From: Acetivibrio mesophilus
Lineage (GTDB): Bacteria; Bacillota; Clostridia; Acetivibrionales; Acetivibrionaceae
Direction: 5' to 3'
Length of the DNA stretch: 64,000 bases
Assembly (NCBI RefSeq): GCF_004102745.1
Contig: NZ_RLII01000021.1
Location: forward strand, 1 to 64,000
Shown here: piece by piece, positions 9,766 to 19,826 of the stretch
How positions within the stretch are numbered: position 1 is the first letter of the stretch
Layout of the letters: every line of letters begins with the position of its first letter
The notes under the pieces: generated by a model
Database searches by the model: none
What the model saw: only the letters and a program-made list of their open reading frames with translations
Told to the model about the DNA's origin: nothing
Translations under genes and position numbers: made by a program

Positions 9766-10206
9766 ATGAAGTTGTTTGAATTACAACCTGCTCCAGGCTC
9801 AGCGAGAATGCCTAAAAGAAAAGGCAGAGGACACGGAACCGGTAATGGAAAAACGGCTGGTAGAGGACATAAAGGTCAGAATTCACGTGCCGGAGGCGGT
9901 GTAAGACCCGGATTTGAAGGTGGACAGATGCCTCTCTACAGAAGGGTTCCAAAGAGGGGATTCAATAATATATTTGCAAAAGTATATGCTGAAGTTAATG
10001 TGTCGGATTTAAATGCGTTTGATAATGGAACAGTAGTAACCCAGGAGCTCTTGAAAGAAAAGGGCATTATTAAGAAGATAAATGATGGTGTAGCAATCTT
10101 AGGTAATGGCGATCTAACAAAAAAGCTTACTGTTAAGGCAGCAAGATTTACTAAGACGGCTTCAGAAAAAATTGAGGCTGCGGGAGGAAAGGTCGAGGTG
10201 ATATAA
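9766..10206 (+). CDS. rplO: 50S ribosomal protein L15
   Basis: L15 (146 aa) is a late-assembly 23S-binding protein. The glycine-rich N terminus ([20 protein letters not shown]), then [15 protein letters not shown] and the C-terminal [20 protein letters not shown], identify it. AAAGGAGGTG precedes the ATG, and secY starts 2 nt after the stop. Confidence 0.98.
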   Translation: MKLFELQPAPGSARMPKRKGRGHGTGNGKTAGRGHKGQNSRAGGGVRPGFEGGQMPLYRRVPKRGFNNIFAKVYAEVNVSDLNAFDNGTVVTQELLKEKGIIKKINDGVAILGNGDLTKKLTVKAARFTKTASEKIEAAGGKVEVI

Positions 10207-10207
10207 T

Positions 10208-11491
10208 ATGGGGTTGTTTACGACTGTAAGAAACGCCTGGAAGATAGCTGACTTGAGAAAAAAGATGTTTTTTACTTTACTGATGATAGTCATATTCAGG
10301 TTAGGTTCTTTTATACCGGTGCCTGGCTTGAATCCTGATGTACTGAAAGGTATGATAGGTCAAGGAACAATCTTCGGCTTTGTTAATATTTTGTCTGGTG
10401 GAGCGTTTGAGAAAGCAACAATCTTCGCCATGAGTATTTCACCTTATATTAATGCTTCGATCATTATACAGCTTTTAACAGTAGCAATTCCTAAACTTGA
10501 AGCTCTTGCGAAAGAAGGAGAAGAAGGTAGGAAGATTATAGCACAGTATACAAGATATGGAGCGGTTATCCTCGGATTCCTCCAAGCAACAGCATTTTAC
10601 TTTGGATTAGGTGAGGCTGTAAATGAAAGAAATATATTGTCATTCATTACAATAGCTTTTTCGTTTACAGCAGGTACAGCTTTCCTGATGTGGCTCGGTG
10701 AACAAATCACAGAATATGGCATAGGAAACGGAATATCCTTGATAATCTTTGCTGGTATTGTATCAAGAGGACCTTCGGGAGTAGCATATCTGTATAGTCA
10801 GTTCAAGTTAGAGAAATTAGGAAAGGGCTTCTTCGGAGTTCTTGGTTTAGTAGGTGTATTGTGTTTATTTGTAGCTATTATAGCTGCAGTTGTATGGGTT
10901 ACTGAGGCTGAAAGGCGTATACCTGTACAATATGCAAAACGTGTTGTTGGAAGGAAAATGTATGGTGGGCAGAGCACTCATATTCCAATAAAAGTAAATA
11001 TGGCGGGAGTTTTGCCTATTATATTTGCAACATCCTTTGTTGCATTGCCTGCAACAGTAGTAGGGTTTTTCTTCCCGAACTCGACCCATCCTGTAGCTGA
11101 GTACTTTAGAGGCTTCCAGAGCAGGATTGAAATTTCAATTTTGTCCGGTCTGCTAATTATGTTCTTTACGTTTTTCTATACATTTATTCAGTTCAACCCT
11201 GTTGAACTTTCAAACAACCTTAAGAAAAACGGTGGATTTATACCGGGAATAAGACCGGGAAAACCAACATCTGATTATATTTATAAGGTAATCAGCAGAA
11301 TAACTTGGTTTTCTGCTTTGTTCCTTGCTGTGATTCAAATATTCCCTTCGATATTGCAGGCGATAACTGGAATCAGCGGAATATGGTTTGCAGGAACCAG
11401 TGTACTTATTCTTGTTGGTGTTGCCCTAGAAACAGTGAAGCAGATTGAGTCACAAATGTTAATGAGACATTACAAAGGATTCTTAGAATAA
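10208..11491 (+). CDS. secY: Preprotein translocase subunit SecY
   Basis: SecY (427 aa) is the membrane channel of the Sec system. It has about ten hydrophobic segments. The N-terminal amphipathic helix with LRKKMFFTLLMI, the plug region, the cytoplasmic loop ERRIPVQYAKRVVGRKMYGG and the late loop NGGFIPGIRPGKPTSDYI are conserved. It is the usual junction between the L15 gene and adk. The dockerin enzymes and CAP protein of this window would pass through this channel. Confidence 0.99.
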   Translation: MGLFTTVRNAWKIADLRKKMFFTLLMIVIFRLGSFIPVPGLNPDVLKGMIGQGTIFGFVNILSGGAFEKATIFAMSISPYINASIIIQLLTVAIPKLEALAKEGEEGRKIIAQYTRYGAVILGFLQATAFYFGLGEAVNERNILSFITIAFSFTAGTAFLMWLGEQITEYGIGNGISLIIFAGIVSRGPSGVAYLYSQFKLEKLGKGFFGVLGLVGVLCLFVAIIAAVVWVTEAERRIPVQYAKRVVGRKMYGGQSTHIPIKVNMAGVLPIIFATSFVALPATVVGFFFPNSTHPVAEYFRGFQSRIEISILSGLLIMFFTFFYTFIQFNPVELSNNLKKNGGFIPGIRPGKPTSDYIYKVISRITWFSALFLAVIQIFPSILQAITGISGIWFAGTSVLILVGVALETVKQIESQMLMRHYKGFLE

Positions 11492-11556
11492 TACATTGCA
11501 AATTGGAATACGCTTAGAATTGGTAACTGATTGGTAGCAGGTGAGGGGGATGATTT

Positions 11557-12210
11557 ATGAGACTTATTCTGCTTGGAGCACCTGGCGCAGGAAAAGGAAC
11601 GCAGGCAGTTGTTATATCAGAAAAGTATAGTGTACCGCATATATCGACGGGAGATATGTTCCGCTCAAATATAAAAAACGGTACAGAGCTTGGTAAAAAG
11701 GCTAAGGAATATATCGATAAAGGGTTACTGGTCCCGGATGAATTGACTGTGGACATCGTTAAAGACAGAATTGCCCAACCTGACTGCAAAGGTGGCTTTA
11801 TACTGGACGGTTTTCCTAGAACAATATATCAAGCAGAGAAGCTTGACGAAATTCTGAAAGACCTGGCTATTGAATTGGACTATGCTTTAAATATACATGT
11901 TCCTGATGAAGAAATAATCAAGAGAATGTCAGGACGTAGGGTCTGTTCAAAATGTGGCATGAGCTACCATATACTATATAATCAGCCGAAAGAGAAAGAT
12001 CTTTGCGACAGCTGCAACAGTGAATTGATTCAAAGAGAGGATGACAAAGAAGAAACAGTCATCCAAAGGTTGAGCACTTATCATAAGCAGACGGAACCTC
12101 TAATTGAGTATTATGAGAAGAAGGGTAAACTTTTATTGGTACATGGACAGGACAGTGTGGATGATACAAAAAAAGAGGTTTTAAATGCTTTGAGTGGAGC
12201 TAAATTATGA
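11557..12210 (+). CDS. adk: Adenylate kinase
   Basis: Adenylate kinase (217 aa) interconverts ATP+AMP and 2 ADP in the cytoplasm. It has the P-loop [10 protein letters not shown] (residues 7-16), the AMP-site HISTGDMFR and the long-form lid. The lid carries a structural zinc site made by CSKC and CDSC (about residues 131-154), typical of Gram-positive enzymes. Its stop overlaps the map start (ATGA), indicating coupling. Confidence 0.99.
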   Translation: MRLILLGAPGAGKGTQAVVISEKYSVPHISTGDMFRSNIKNGTELGKKAKEYIDKGLLVPDELTVDIVKDRIAQPDCKGGFILDGFPRTIYQAEKLDEILKDLAIELDYALNIHVPDEEIIKRMSGRRVCSKCGMSYHILYNQPKEKDLCDSCNSELIQREDDKEETVIQRLSTYHKQTEPLIEYYEKKGKLLLVHGQDSVDDTKKEVLNALSGAKL

Positions 12211-12977
12211 TATCAATTAAATCAAAAAGAGAAATTGAATTAATGAAGAAAGCTGGCGAAATAGTTGCATTAGCCCTTAAAAATGTTGAGGAAGCCGTTA
12301 AACCCGGTGTTTCCACTATAGAACTTGATAGAATTGCAGAAGAGACTATCAGGAAGTGTGGAGCTATTCCATCTTTTAAGGGCTATAAGGCAGCTTTCAA
12401 GAATGTTGCAGACTTTCCTGGAAGCATATGTGCTTCAGTAAATAATGAAGTTGTTCACGGGATACCGGGTTTAAGAGTGCTTAAAGATGGCGATATTATT
12501 AGTGTCGACATTGGTGCTTATATAAACGGCTTTCATGGTGATGCTGCCAGGACCTTTGCTGTAGGGCAGATTTCCAATGAAGCCCAGAGGCTGATTGATG
12601 TTACGAAAGAAAGCTTTTTTAAGGGAATTGAGAAAGCGGTTAAGGGTAACAGAATAATTGATATTTCCGGCGCTGTGGAAGACTATGTAGTGGAGAATGG
12701 TTTTTCAGTTGTTCGCGAGTTTGTAGGTCACGGTATAGGAAGAGAAATGCATGAAGAACCCCAGATACCGAACTATAGATGCAGCGGACAAAGAAGCAGG
12801 CTGGAAGTTGGTATGACACTAGCCATAGAACCTATGGTGAACGAAGGAACGCATATGGTTAAGATACTCCAAAACGGATGGACAGTCATAACAGCAGACG
12901 GTAAACTTTCAGCCCATTATGAGAACACGATAGCGATAACGGAAAACGAACCTATAATTTTGACCATGCTAAGTTAG
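12207..12977 (+). CDS. map: Methionine aminopeptidase, type I
   Basis: This enzyme (256 aa) removes the initiator methionine from nascent proteins. The pita-bread fold signatures are visible: [12 protein letters not shown] with the substrate histidine, the ligands in [19 protein letters not shown] (two Asp), [19 protein letters not shown] (His), then IEPMVNEG and YENTIAITE (Glu ligands). It overlaps adk by 4 nt. Confidence 0.98.
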   Translation: MISIKSKREIELMKKAGEIVALALKNVEEAVKPGVSTIELDRIAEETIRKCGAIPSFKGYKAAFKNVADFPGSICASVNNEVVHGIPGLRVLKDGDIISVDIGAYINGFHGDAARTFAVGQISNEAQRLIDVTKESFFKGIEKAVKGNRIIDISGAVEDYVVENGFSVVREFVGHGIGREMHEEPQIPNYRCSGQRSRLEVGMTLAIEPMVNEGTHMVKILQNGWTVITADGKLSAHYENTIAITENEPIILTMLS

Positions 12978-13004
12978 GGTATGAAAAAGAACAGAGGTGA
13001 GTTG

Positions 13005-13286
13005 ATGAAAGTTAGCGTGGGGCAGGTAGTTTACTCAAAAGCCGGGCGGGATGCCGGACGTAAACTTGTCGTCATCGGCATAATAAATGATAACAGCGTA
13101 TTGGTATCAGATGGTGACCTTAGGAGAGTAGAAAAGCCAAAGACTAAGAAGATAAAGCACCTGACAATTACCGAAAAAGTTATACTACCTTTAAGTGATA
13201 AATTTGAAAATGGAATTAGAGTTTCAAATTCGGAAATTCGAAAAGCATTGGCCGAAATCGGTGATGCGGAAGTTGAATTTAATTGA
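13005..13286 (+). CDS. KOW-domain RNA-binding protein (L14e-like)
   Basis: This 93-aa protein opens with a KOW-like motif (VGQVVYSKAGRDAGRKLVVIGI) followed by VLVSDGDLRRVEKPKTKKIKHL, matching the small KOW/L14e-like family found between map and infA in clostridia. I prefer ATG 13005 (MKVSVGQ, 7 nt after AGAGGTGA) to the in-frame ATG 12981. A role in RNA or ribosome binding is inferred from the domain and the locus; the exact function is unknown. Confidence 0.88.
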   Translation: MKVSVGQVVYSKAGRDAGRKLVVIGIINDNSVLVSDGDLRRVEKPKTKKIKHLTITEKVILPLSDKFENGIRVSNSEIRKALAEIGDAEVEFN

Positions 13287-13324
13287 AATAAAGGGTTTGG
13301 TATCAGAAGTAAGGAGGATTTGAC

Positions 13325-13543
13325 TTGTCTAAGGAAGATGTTATTGAAGTAGAAGGTAGAGTTGTAGAAGCATTGCCAAACGCAATGTTTGAAGTGGAAT
13401 TGGATAACGGACATAAAATACTGGCCCACATATCCGGTAAACTCAGGATGAATTTTATAAGGATTTTACCAGGGGATAAGGTTACAGTTGAACTATCTCC
13501 TTATGATCTGACCCGGGGTAGGATAACATGGAGGGCTAAGTAA
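13325..13543 (+). CDS. infA: Translation initiation factor IF-1
   Basis: IF-1 (72 aa) is an OB-fold protein that blocks the A site during initiation. [39 protein letters not shown] and the end [13 protein letters not shown] are diagnostic. The start is TTG 13325 after AAGGAGG. Confidence 0.98.
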   Translation: MSKEDVIEVEGRVVEALPNAMFEVELDNGHKILAHISGKLRMNFIRILPGDKVTVELSPYDLTRGRITWRAK

Positions 13544-13562
13544 TTTAAGGAGGGAAAAAGAA

Positions 13563-13676
13563 ATGAAAGTAAAACCATCTGTAAAGGTTATTTGCGAAAA
13601 ATGCAAGATAATCAGAAGAAAAGGAAGGGTAATGGTAATTTGCCAGAATCCTAAACATAAACAAAGGCAGGGCTAA
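13563..13676 (+). CDS. rpmJ: 50S ribosomal protein L36
   Basis: A 37-codon gene reads [20 protein letters not shown] then [17 protein letters not shown]. The Cys-Cys-Cys-His zinc-ribbon ligands (CxxC, then C and H) are intact, so this is the zinc form. GGAGGG precedes the ATG, and it follows infA as usual. Confidence 0.98.
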   Translation: MKVKPSVKVICEKCKIIRRKGRVMVICQNPKHKQRQG

Positions 13677-13686
13677 AAAATTTTAA

Positions 13687-13852
13687 AGATGACAGTTGAC
13701 AATGGACAGTAGTTTGCCTATTATTAAATAGTTACAGTTGTTTTTTTATTGAATAATGGGATTGGATTACATTGACGGTATAATATATTAAGATAAATGT
13801 AATTCTATAAGCTTTGAATTCTATGGCAACTGTCTTTTGTCAACTGTCATCT
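13687..13852 (+). repeat. MITE-like inverted-repeat element inside the ribosomal operon
   Basis: A 166-bp AT-rich segment is bounded by AGATGACAGTTGACAA (13687-13702) and its exact reverse complement (13837-13852). Similarity continues inward (GACAGT...TTGCC). It encodes nothing and separates rpmJ from rpsM, genes that normally lie close together. I see no clear target-site duplication. A non-autonomous transposon relic is the simplest reading. Confidence 0.6.
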
Positions 13853-13876
13853 AGCACAGTTTTACATTAAAAATAA

Positions 13877-13928
13877 CATACAGGAGCGGCTGTATGATTG
13901 TATGTATTATTTATATGCCTACAATCAT
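13877..13928 (+). promoter_or_regulatory. Overlapping hairpins in the rpsM leader
   Basis: CATACA (13877-13882) pairs with TGTATG (13891-13896). The overlapping ATGATTGTA (13894-13902) pairs with TACAATCAT (13920-13928). The two stems exclude each other, as in a switchable leader. In E. coli S4 regulates at the equivalent place before rpsM; a role here is inference only. Confidence 0.35.
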
Positions 13929-14003
13929 AACCTGGATTGTTTATTTTATAAATAAAAAAATATGTGAAGAATTTATAGTAATTTATTGGAGGTGTAAAGA
14001 AAG

Positions 14004-14375
14004 ATGGCACGTATTGCCGGAGTCGATTTACCCAGAGAAAAAAGGGTAGAAATCGGGTTAACCTACATCTATGGAATTGGCAGAACTTTGTCAAATCAGA
14101 TTTTACAGAAGACTGGTATTAACCCCGATACAAGAGTTAGAGATCTGACCGATGATGAAATCAACAAGCTAAGGGAAACAATAGATAAAGAATATAAGGT
14201 TGAAGGTGATTTGAGAAGAGAAATTGCCCTCAACATTAAAAGGTTAATGGAAATTGGATGCTACAGAGGTAGAAGACATAGAATGGGTCTTCCGGTTCGC
14301 GGTCAAAGAACCAAGACCAATGCAAGGACAAGAAAAGGTCCGAAGAGAACTGTTGGAGCTCAAAGAAAGAAATAG
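14004..14375 (+). CDS. rpsM: 30S ribosomal protein S13
   Basis: S13 (123 aa) touches the P-site tRNA and subunit bridges. [21 protein letters not shown], then [29 protein letters not shown] (given in part), is diagnostic. TTGGAGGTG precedes the ATG. It lies over 300 nt after rpmJ because of the inserted repeat element. Confidence 0.99.
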   Translation: MARIAGVDLPREKRVEIGLTYIYGIGRTLSNQILQKTGINPDTRVRDLTDDEINKLRETIDKEYKVEGDLRREIALNIKRLMEIGCYRGRRHRMGLPVRGQRTKTNARTRKGPKRTVGAQRKK

Positions 14376-14396
14376 TAAAAGGAGGTATGGGATCAA

Positions 14397-14801
14397 ATGG
14401 CTAGTAAAGCAACTAGTGGCAAGAGAACTACTAGAAAAAGAAGAGAGCGTAAAAATATTGAACGTGGAGCAGCACATATACGTTCAACATTTAATAATAC
14501 AATAGTCACATTAACTGACGTGTCAGGAAATGCCCTTTCCTGGTCAAGCGCCGGAAGCTTAGGCTTCAGAGGCTCAAGAAAGAGTACGCCTTTTGCGGCT
14601 CAAATGGCTGCAGAGACTGCAGCTAAAGGAGCTATGGAGCATGGCCTCAAAACTGTTGAGGTTTATGTAAAAGGTCCTGGATCCGGCAGAGAAGCTGCAA
14701 TAAGGGCACTGCAGGCAGCAGGTCTTGAAGTTAGTCTTATTAAAGATGTGACTCCTATTCCTCACAATGGCTGCAGGCCACCTAAGAGAAGAAGAGTATA
14801 A
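14397..14801 (+). CDS. rpsK: 30S ribosomal protein S11
   Basis: S11 (134 aa) lies on the platform near the mRNA exit. [39 protein letters not shown] and the end [16 protein letters not shown] are diagnostic. AAAGGAGG precedes the ATG. Confidence 0.99.
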   Translation: MASKATSGKRTTRKRRERKNIERGAAHIRSTFNNTIVTLTDVSGNALSWSSAGSLGFRGSRKSTPFAAQMAAETAAKGAMEHGLKTVEVYVKGPGSGREAAIRALQAAGLEVSLIKDVTPIPHNGCRPPKRRRV

Positions 14802-14854
14802 TAGACGAGATTAAATATAAAGTTTTAATATTTTCGTTGGAGGTGTAAAACTAA

Positions 14855-15481
14855 ATGGCAAGATATACCGACGCATCTTGCAGACTCTGCCGCAGGGAGG
14901 GTGAAAAACTCTACCTCAAGGGTGAAAGATGCACTACAAATAAATGCTCGGTTTCCAGGAGAGGATATGCTCCAGGACAACACGGCCAAAACAAAAAGAA
15001 ATTGTCAGAATATGGTCTCCAGCTTCGTGAAAAGCAAAAGGCCAGAAGATACTATGGAGTTCTTGAAAGCCAGTTCAGAAAGTACTTTGATATGGCTGTT
15101 AAAAAGAAAGGAATAACAGGTGAGAACCTTCTTCAGATTCTCGAGCTGAGACTGGATAATGTTGTTTACAGAATGGGTCTTGCAGCTTCAAGGCCTGAAG
15201 CAAGACAGCTGGTAAGACATGGTCATTTTAATGTTAACGGAAAAAGAGTAAATATTCCATCATATCTTATAAAGCTTGGAGATGTAATCGCATTAAACGA
15301 AAAGAGCAAAAGCTCACCGAAGATGAAGGACAATAAAGAACTTGCAGCTTCAAAGCCAAGTCCGCAGTGGCTGGAATATGATGCAGAAGAGATGTCCGCA
15401 AAGGTAGTAGCTCTTCCGGCAAGAGAAGATATTGACCTTCCACTTAAGGAAAGTCTCATAGTTGAGTTGTACTCCAAGTAA
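14855..15481 (+). CDS. rpsD: 30S ribosomal protein S4
   Basis: S4 (208 aa) nucleates 16S 5'-domain assembly. The N terminus carries four cysteines spaced as a zinc site (CRLC and later CTTNKC), so this is the zinc-type S4. The S4 RNA-binding domain [20 protein letters not shown] is present. TTGGAGGTG precedes the ATG. Confidence 0.99.
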   Translation: MARYTDASCRLCRREGEKLYLKGERCTTNKCSVSRRGYAPGQHGQNKKKLSEYGLQLREKQKARRYYGVLESQFRKYFDMAVKKKGITGENLLQILELRLDNVVYRMGLAASRPEARQLVRHGHFNVNGKRVNIPSYLIKLGDVIALNEKSKSSPKMKDNKELAASKPSPQWLEYDAEEMSAKVVALPAREDIDLPLKESLIVELYSK

Positions 15482-15512
15482 TAAAGAGGTTTGAGTGTAT
15501 ATTTCTGGTTCA

Positions 15513-15590
15513 GCAACTGAGGATTCTAACAATAGAGATGAAGGTTTAATTATAGTTAAATTGAGAGATAAAGAACTTTGAATCAGTTGC
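15513..15590 (+). promoter_or_regulatory. Long-range stem before rpoA
   Basis: GCAACTGA plus ATTC (15513-15526, with a GG bulge) pairs with GAATCAGTTGC (15580-15590), enclosing about 53 nt in the rpsD-rpoA gap. It lacks a T tract, so it is not a terminator. It might be an mRNA processing or leader structure; this is tentative. Confidence 0.3.
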
Positions 15591-15626
15591 CCTCAAAAAA
15601 TATAATAGTTCAAAGGAGGGTTTTTG

Positions 15627-16574
15627 ATGATAGAAATTGAAAAGCCGAAGATAGAATGTATAATATCTAGTGAAGACAACAAATATGGGAAATTTGTAGT
15701 AGAACCGTTGGAAAGAGGATATGGTATCACTCTTGGTAATTCACTAAGAAGAATATTGCTTTCATCTTTGCCCGGTGTAGCTGTAACCTCAATCAAGATA
15801 GATGGCGTACTGCACGAGTTTTCAACAATACCTGGTGTAGTTGAGGATGTAACCGAAATAATCCTTAATATTAAAGAGCTATCGTTAAATCTTCACAGTG
15901 ACGGACCAAAGGTTGTATATATTGATGCTGAGGGAGAAGGAGAGATAAAGGCATCGGATATTAAAGCAGATTCTGATGTTGAAATTCTTAATCCGGACCA
16001 TAAGATTGCGACATTGAGCGGTGAGCACAGACTATATATGGAGTTAACCATTGATAGAGGCAGAGGATATGTATCAGCCGACAAGAATAAGCATCCCGGT
16101 CAGCCAATAGGGGTTATACCTGTTGATTCAATTTTTACGCCGGTAAATAAGGTTAACTATACAGTGGAGAACACGCGTGTCGGTCAGGTTACAGACTATG
16201 ATAAGCTGACTTTGGAAGTTTGGACAAATGGAAGTATTAAACCGGATGAGGCAATCAGTCTGGGCGCAAAAATAATGAGTGAGCATCTCAACTTATTTAT
16301 TGACCTGTCTGATAATGCTAAAAATGCTGAGATAATGGTTGAAAAGGAAGAGACCAAAAAGGAAAAAGTCCTTGAAATGACCATTGAAGAGCTTGATCTG
16401 TCCGTAAGATCCTACAACTGCTTGAAGAGAGCCGGAATAAATACTGTTGAAGATCTTACAAACAGAACTGAGGAAGACATGATGAAGGTTAGAAATCTTG
16501 GAAGAAAGTCTCTTGAGGAAGTTCTGAACAAGTTAAAAGGTTTGGGATTATCATTAGCTCCAAGTGAAGACTAA
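15627..16574 (+). CDS. rpoA: RNA polymerase alpha subunit
   Basis: Alpha (315 aa) is the assembly platform of RNA polymerase and contacts promoter UP elements. The N-terminal domain has [31 protein letters not shown]. The C-terminal helix-hairpin-helix domain reads [23 protein letters not shown] chose ATG 15627, 6 nt after AAAGGAGGG, over TTG 15624. Confidence 0.99.
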   Translation: MIEIEKPKIECIISSEDNKYGKFVVEPLERGYGITLGNSLRRILLSSLPGVAVTSIKIDGVLHEFSTIPGVVEDVTEIILNIKELSLNLHSDGPKVVYIDAEGEGEIKASDIKADSDVEILNPDHKIATLSGEHRLYMELTIDRGRGYVSADKNKHPGQPIGVIPVDSIFTPVNKVNYTVENTRVGQVTDYDKLTLEVWTNGSIKPDEAISLGAKIMSEHLNLFIDLSDNAKNAEIMVEKEETKKEKVLEMTIEELDLSVRSYNCLKRAGINTVEDLTNRTEEDMMKVRNLGRKSLEEVLNKLKGLGLSLAPSED

Positions 16575-16599
16575 CCATGAATAAATTAAATAACGAGTA

Positions 16600-16638
16600 T
16601 GTCTATGATTAGGGCCTTTTGGTCTGATCATAGCAGAC
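16600..16638 (+). promoter_or_regulatory. Strong hairpin in the rpoA-rplQ gap
   Basis: CTATGATTAGGGCC and GGTCTGATCATAG pair around a TTTT loop just before rplQ, flanked by GTC and GAC. No U tract follows, so it is probably an RNA processing or regulatory structure rather than a terminator. Confidence 0.4.
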
Positions 16639-16659
16639 TTAAGCAAAGGAGGTATAAGA

Positions 16660-17184
16660 ATGCCAGCACAAAGGAAACTCGGACGTGCTACCGACCAGAG
16701 AAAAGTGATTTTGAAGGGTCTTGTAACGTCTTTATTCCAAAATGGTAAAATCGAAACGACTGAAGCGAGAGCTAAGGAAGTTAAGAATATAGCAGAAAAG
16801 CTTATTGCAATAGCTGTTAAGGAATGTGACAACTTCACATCAAAGCAGGTAAAAGTCAGTGCAGTTAGGCTGGATTCAAAGGGTAACAAGATTACAAATA
16901 CTAAAAAGTCTAAAAACGGTAATGAGTATCTTGTTGTAGAAAGAGAAGTAAAGACTGATATGCAAAGAGTTGACAATCCTTCAAGACTTCATGCAAGAAG
17001 GAAAGTAATGAACTGGTTGTATAAAGTCAAAGATGCTGAAGGTAATTCAATCAATCTTGCAAATAAGCTGTTTGATGAGATCGCGCCTAAGTACAAGGAT
17101 GTAAATGGTGGATATACAAGAATCTACAAAATTGGTCCAAGAAAAGGCGATGCTGCAGAGATGGTTATTCTGCAATTGGTTTAA
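16660..17184 (+). CDS. rplQ: 50S ribosomal protein L17
   Basis: L17 (174 aa) surrounds the tunnel exit. [22 protein letters not shown] and the C-terminal [23 protein letters not shown] identify it. A central insertion (about residues 65-115, with [21 protein letters not shown]) makes it much longer than the ~120-aa proteins of many bacteria. Long forms occur in several clostridia. It is the last gene of the ribosomal superoperon. Confidence 0.97.
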   Translation: MPAQRKLGRATDQRKVILKGLVTSLFQNGKIETTEARAKEVKNIAEKLIAIAVKECDNFTSKQVKVSAVRLDSKGNKITNTKKSKNGNEYLVVEREVKTDMQRVDNPSRLHARRKVMNWLYKVKDAEGNSINLANKLFDEIAPKYKDVNGGYTRIYKIGPRKGDAAEMVILQLV

Positions 17185-17207
17185 TATTAAATGAAGCTAT
17201 ATAATTA

Positions 17208-17252
17208 ACGGGGATTGGGTGATACAGGTATTCACCTTAATCCCTGTTTTAT
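17208..17252 (+). terminator. Terminator after rplQ
   Basis: GGGATTGGGTGA pairs with TTCACCTTAATCCC (small internal loop), followed by TGTTTTATT. It ends the superoperon 14 nt before ecfA1, so ecfA1 expression may depend on read-through. Confidence 0.7.
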
Positions 17253-17265
17253 TAGGAGAGTTTGG

Positions 17266-18123
17266 ATGAGGGATATAATAGTTGAAGCCAGCAATATAGA
17301 ATACGAATACAAAAAAAATAATGACGATACCCAAACAGCACCTGTACTGAGGGAACTAAATACAATAATTAATGAAGGCGAATTTGTGGTTGTTATTGGC
17401 CGAAACGGCTCTGGGAAATCAACCTTTGCAAGACTTCTTAATGCTATTTTGATTCCTTCCCAGGGAGTGATCTATATAGGTGGTAAAAAAACCTCGGATG
17501 AAGAAAACTTATGGGAGGTAAGGCGAACGGTAGGCATGGTATTTCAAAATCCGGATAATCAGATTGTTGCAACATCTGTTGAGGAGGATGTGGCGTTTGG
17601 CCCGGAGAATCTTGGTATACCTTCGAACGAGATTGTAAAAAGAGTAAAAGAAGCACTAAAGAATGTTGGTATGGAGGAGCTAGAAAAAGCATCACCCCAC
17701 CATTTATCGGGGGGACAAAAGCAACGAGTAGCAATAGCAGGTATTTTAGCTATGAAACCAAAATGTATAGTCCTTGATGAGGCTACTTCCATGCTTGACC
17801 CGATTGGAAGAAAAGAAGTGCTGACAGTCCTTAAAGACTTAAATCGCAAAGAAAATATAACAATCATACACATCACCCACCATATGGAGGAGGCAGTATT
17901 GGCCAAAAGGGTTCTGGTGATCGACCAAGGGAAAATCGTGATGGACGGAAATCCCCATGAAATATTTTCAAGAGTCAATAAGATTAAGGCCCTAGGACTT
18001 GATGTTCCTCAAGTTGCAGAATTATTTTATGAACTTAAGAAGAGTGGCTATAATGTGCCGGATAATGTACTTACTGTGGAAGAAGCAGTTCAATGCCTTG
18101 CCGACATAATTATTAAAGCCTGA
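17266..18123 (+). CDS. ecfA1: ECF transporter ATPase A1
   Basis: This ATPase (285 aa) powers an energy-coupling-factor vitamin or metal importer together with EcfA2, EcfT and interchangeable S components. It has Walker [11 protein letters not shown]-loop [25 protein letters not shown], signature [16 protein letters not shown], Walker B CIVLDEAT and the H-loop THHMEEA. I chose ATG 17266 after AGGAGAG; the in-frame ATG at 17215 falls inside the terminator hairpin. No S component is seen in the window. Confidence 0.95.
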   Translation: MRDIIVEASNIEYEYKKNNDDTQTAPVLRELNTIINEGEFVVVIGRNGSGKSTFARLLNAILIPSQGVIYIGGKKTSDEENLWEVRRTVGMVFQNPDNQIVATSVEEDVAFGPENLGIPSNEIVKRVKEALKNVGMEELEKASPHHLSGGQKQRVAIAGILAMKPKCIVLDEATSMLDPIGRKEVLTVLKDLNRKENITIIHITHHMEEAVLAKRVLVIDQGKIVMDGNPHEIFSRVNKIKALGLDVPQVAELFYELKKSGYNVPDNVLTVEEAVQCLADIIIKA

Positions 18124-18168
18124 TATTTGTGGGTATATTTAGGATGACCTTTATCTGGGAGTTCGAAA

Positions 18169-18759
18169 CTATTCTTTGGTACTTTTTATTATCCAGTACC
18201 CGCCCTTTTTATTAATAACCTCACAATTTCCATAAACCGATTTGAGAAAATCAATTGCAGAATTTGCTCCCTGCTTTTTTTGTATTACGAGATAAATAGA
18301 TCCTCCGGGATTTAAGAAGTTTATGCTGTTTTCAAAAATAGGGTAGATTACTTTCTTTCCAGTTCGTATCGGGGGATTGCTTACAATAGCCTCAAATGTG
18401 CCCGTAACATTGGAAAAACCATCGCTTTTTAGGACATTAGCATTGGCAATGCCATTTAGCCGAATATTTTCTGAAGCCAGATCAACAGCACGTTCGTTAA
18501 TATCAATCATTGTTATTTTTGAATTAGGATTTAATAGGGCAAGAGAAATACCTATAACACCATAGCCGCATCCAATGTCAAGAATATTGCCGGCTATCGG
18601 CGGAATGGATCTGATTAAAAGGTCGCTTCCGAAATCAACCTTTTTCTTAGAAAAAACCCCGGCATCGGTATTGAGCTTTATGACAGAGTCCTTCACGGTA
18701 TAATTAATTGTGCCGATATCATGCGGAGTATCGGGGCTCTCAGTGTAATAATGATTCAT
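18169..18759 (-). CDS. Class I SAM methyltransferase, RsmC/YbxB-like
   Basis: This 196-aa protein matches the single-domain relatives of RsmC that methylate rRNA guanines. It has the SAM motif ILDIGCGYGVIGISLA and the catalytic-type motif SNPPIRTGKKV. The start ATG 18759 follows AAAGGTGG; a longer in-frame ATG at 18807 lacks a ribosome-binding site. It lies on the opposite strand between ecfA1 and ecfA2. The exact rRNA target is unknown. Confidence 0.85.
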   Translation of the reverse strand: MNHYYTESPDTPHDIGTINYTVKDSVIKLNTDAGVFSKKKVDFGSDLLIRSIPPIAGNILDIGCGYGVIGISLALLNPNSKITMIDINERAVDLASENIRLNGIANANVLKSDGFSNVTGTFEAIVSNPPIRTGKKVIYPIFENSINFLNPGGSIYLVIQKKQGANSAIDFLKSVYGNCEVINKKGGYWIIKSTKE

Positions 18760-18812
18760 ATAATGCCACCTTTCAAATGTATATATATTTATCTTTAGTT
18801 TTCCCAATCACA

Positions 18813-18821
18813 ATTATACCA
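18813..18821 (-). promoter_or_regulatory. Extended -10 promoter of the methyltransferase
   Basis: On the minus strand TGGTATAAT forms an extended -10 about 54 nt before the start codon. No good -35 is seen, which is usual for extended -10 promoters. Confidence 0.5.
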
Positions 18822-18890
18822 TAGAACTGGGTTGGGAGATTCATTAAAATGATTTATTGCAAAATATATAGGATAAAACTATACTTGAAG

Positions 18891-18919
18891 TTGACAGTTA
18901 AAAAGTGTATAAATATTAT
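18891..18919 (+). promoter_or_regulatory. Sigma-A promoter of ecfA2-ecfT
   Basis: TTGACA (18891-18896), a 17-nt spacer and TATTAT (18914-18919) lie 53 nt upstream of ecfA2. This gives the pair its own promoter, separate from ecfA1. Confidence 0.7.
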
Positions 18920-18972
18920 TAATATAAATAATAAAACTACATATTAATATTAAATCTCACTGGGGAGGAAAA

Positions 18973-19818
18973 ATGTCCATAAAAGTAAGCAACCTTACAT
19001 ATACCTATATGAAGGGCACTCCATTTGAAAAAATAGCACTGGACAATATAAATTTAAGCATAGAAACAGGTGAATTTGTCGGTATTATCGGGCATACAGG
19101 CTCGGGTAAATCTACCCTTGTCCAGCACTTTAATGGCCTTTTAAAACCTACCTCAGGCAGTGTGTATATAAATGGCGAGGAATTGGCAGGGAAAAAAGCG
19201 AGTAAGCTGAAAAGTCAGGTGGGGATTGTGTTTCAATACCCTGAACATCAACTGTTTGAGGAAACTGTATACAAGGATATAGCTTTTGGCCTCATAAAAA
19301 GAGGAGAAGAAACGGATGAAATAGACAGGAAGGTCAGAAAAACTGTAAGCATGATGGGACTTTCCGAAGACATCCTAAGTAAATCCCCCTTTGAACTATC
19401 AGGGGGACAGAAGCGGCGAGTGGCTATGGCAGGAATCCTCGCACTTGAGCCATCTACCCTTGTTCTGGATGAGCCGGCAGCAGGTTTAGACCCCGCAGGG
19501 CGGGATGAGATATTTGAATTGATTTCAAGTTTGCATAAAAACAACAAAATGACGGTGATACTGGTATCCCATAGTATGGAGGATGTTGCAAAGTTTGTTC
19601 AACGGGTGGTAGTCATGAATAAGGGCAGAATTGAAATGTGTGGCTCGGTACGGAGTGTTTTTAATAAGATTGACGAACTGGAGAGAATAGGACTTGCTGC
19701 TCCCCAGATTACTTATCTGATGAAAAGATTAAAAAAGAAAATTCCCGAATTAAATGACAATATCCTGACTGTTGCTGAAGCAAAAGCGGAATTGGAAAAA
19801 TACATAAGAAAGGAGTAA
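18973..19818 (+). CDS. ecfA2: ECF transporter ATPase A2
   Basis: This is the second ATPase (281 aa) of the ECF module, partner of EcfA1. It has Walker A GHTGSGKST, Q-loop IVFQYPEHQLFEETVYKDIAFG (typical of the A2 class), signature LSGGQKRRVAMAGILA and Walker B TLVLDEPAAGLDP. GGGGAGGA precedes the ATG. Its stop adjoins the ecfT start region. Confidence 0.95.
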   Translation: MSIKVSNLTYTYMKGTPFEKIALDNINLSIETGEFVGIIGHTGSGKSTLVQHFNGLLKPTSGSVYINGEELAGKKASKLKSQVGIVFQYPEHQLFEETVYKDIAFGLIKRGEETDEIDRKVRKTVSMMGLSEDILSKSPFELSGGQKRRVAMAGILALEPSTLVLDEPAAGLDPAGRDEIFELISSLHKNNKMTVILVSHSMEDVAKFVQRVVVMNKGRIEMCGSVRSVFNKIDELERIGLAAPQITYLMKRLKKKIPELNDNILTVAEAKAELEKYIRKE

Positions 19819-19826
19819 TGGGGCTT

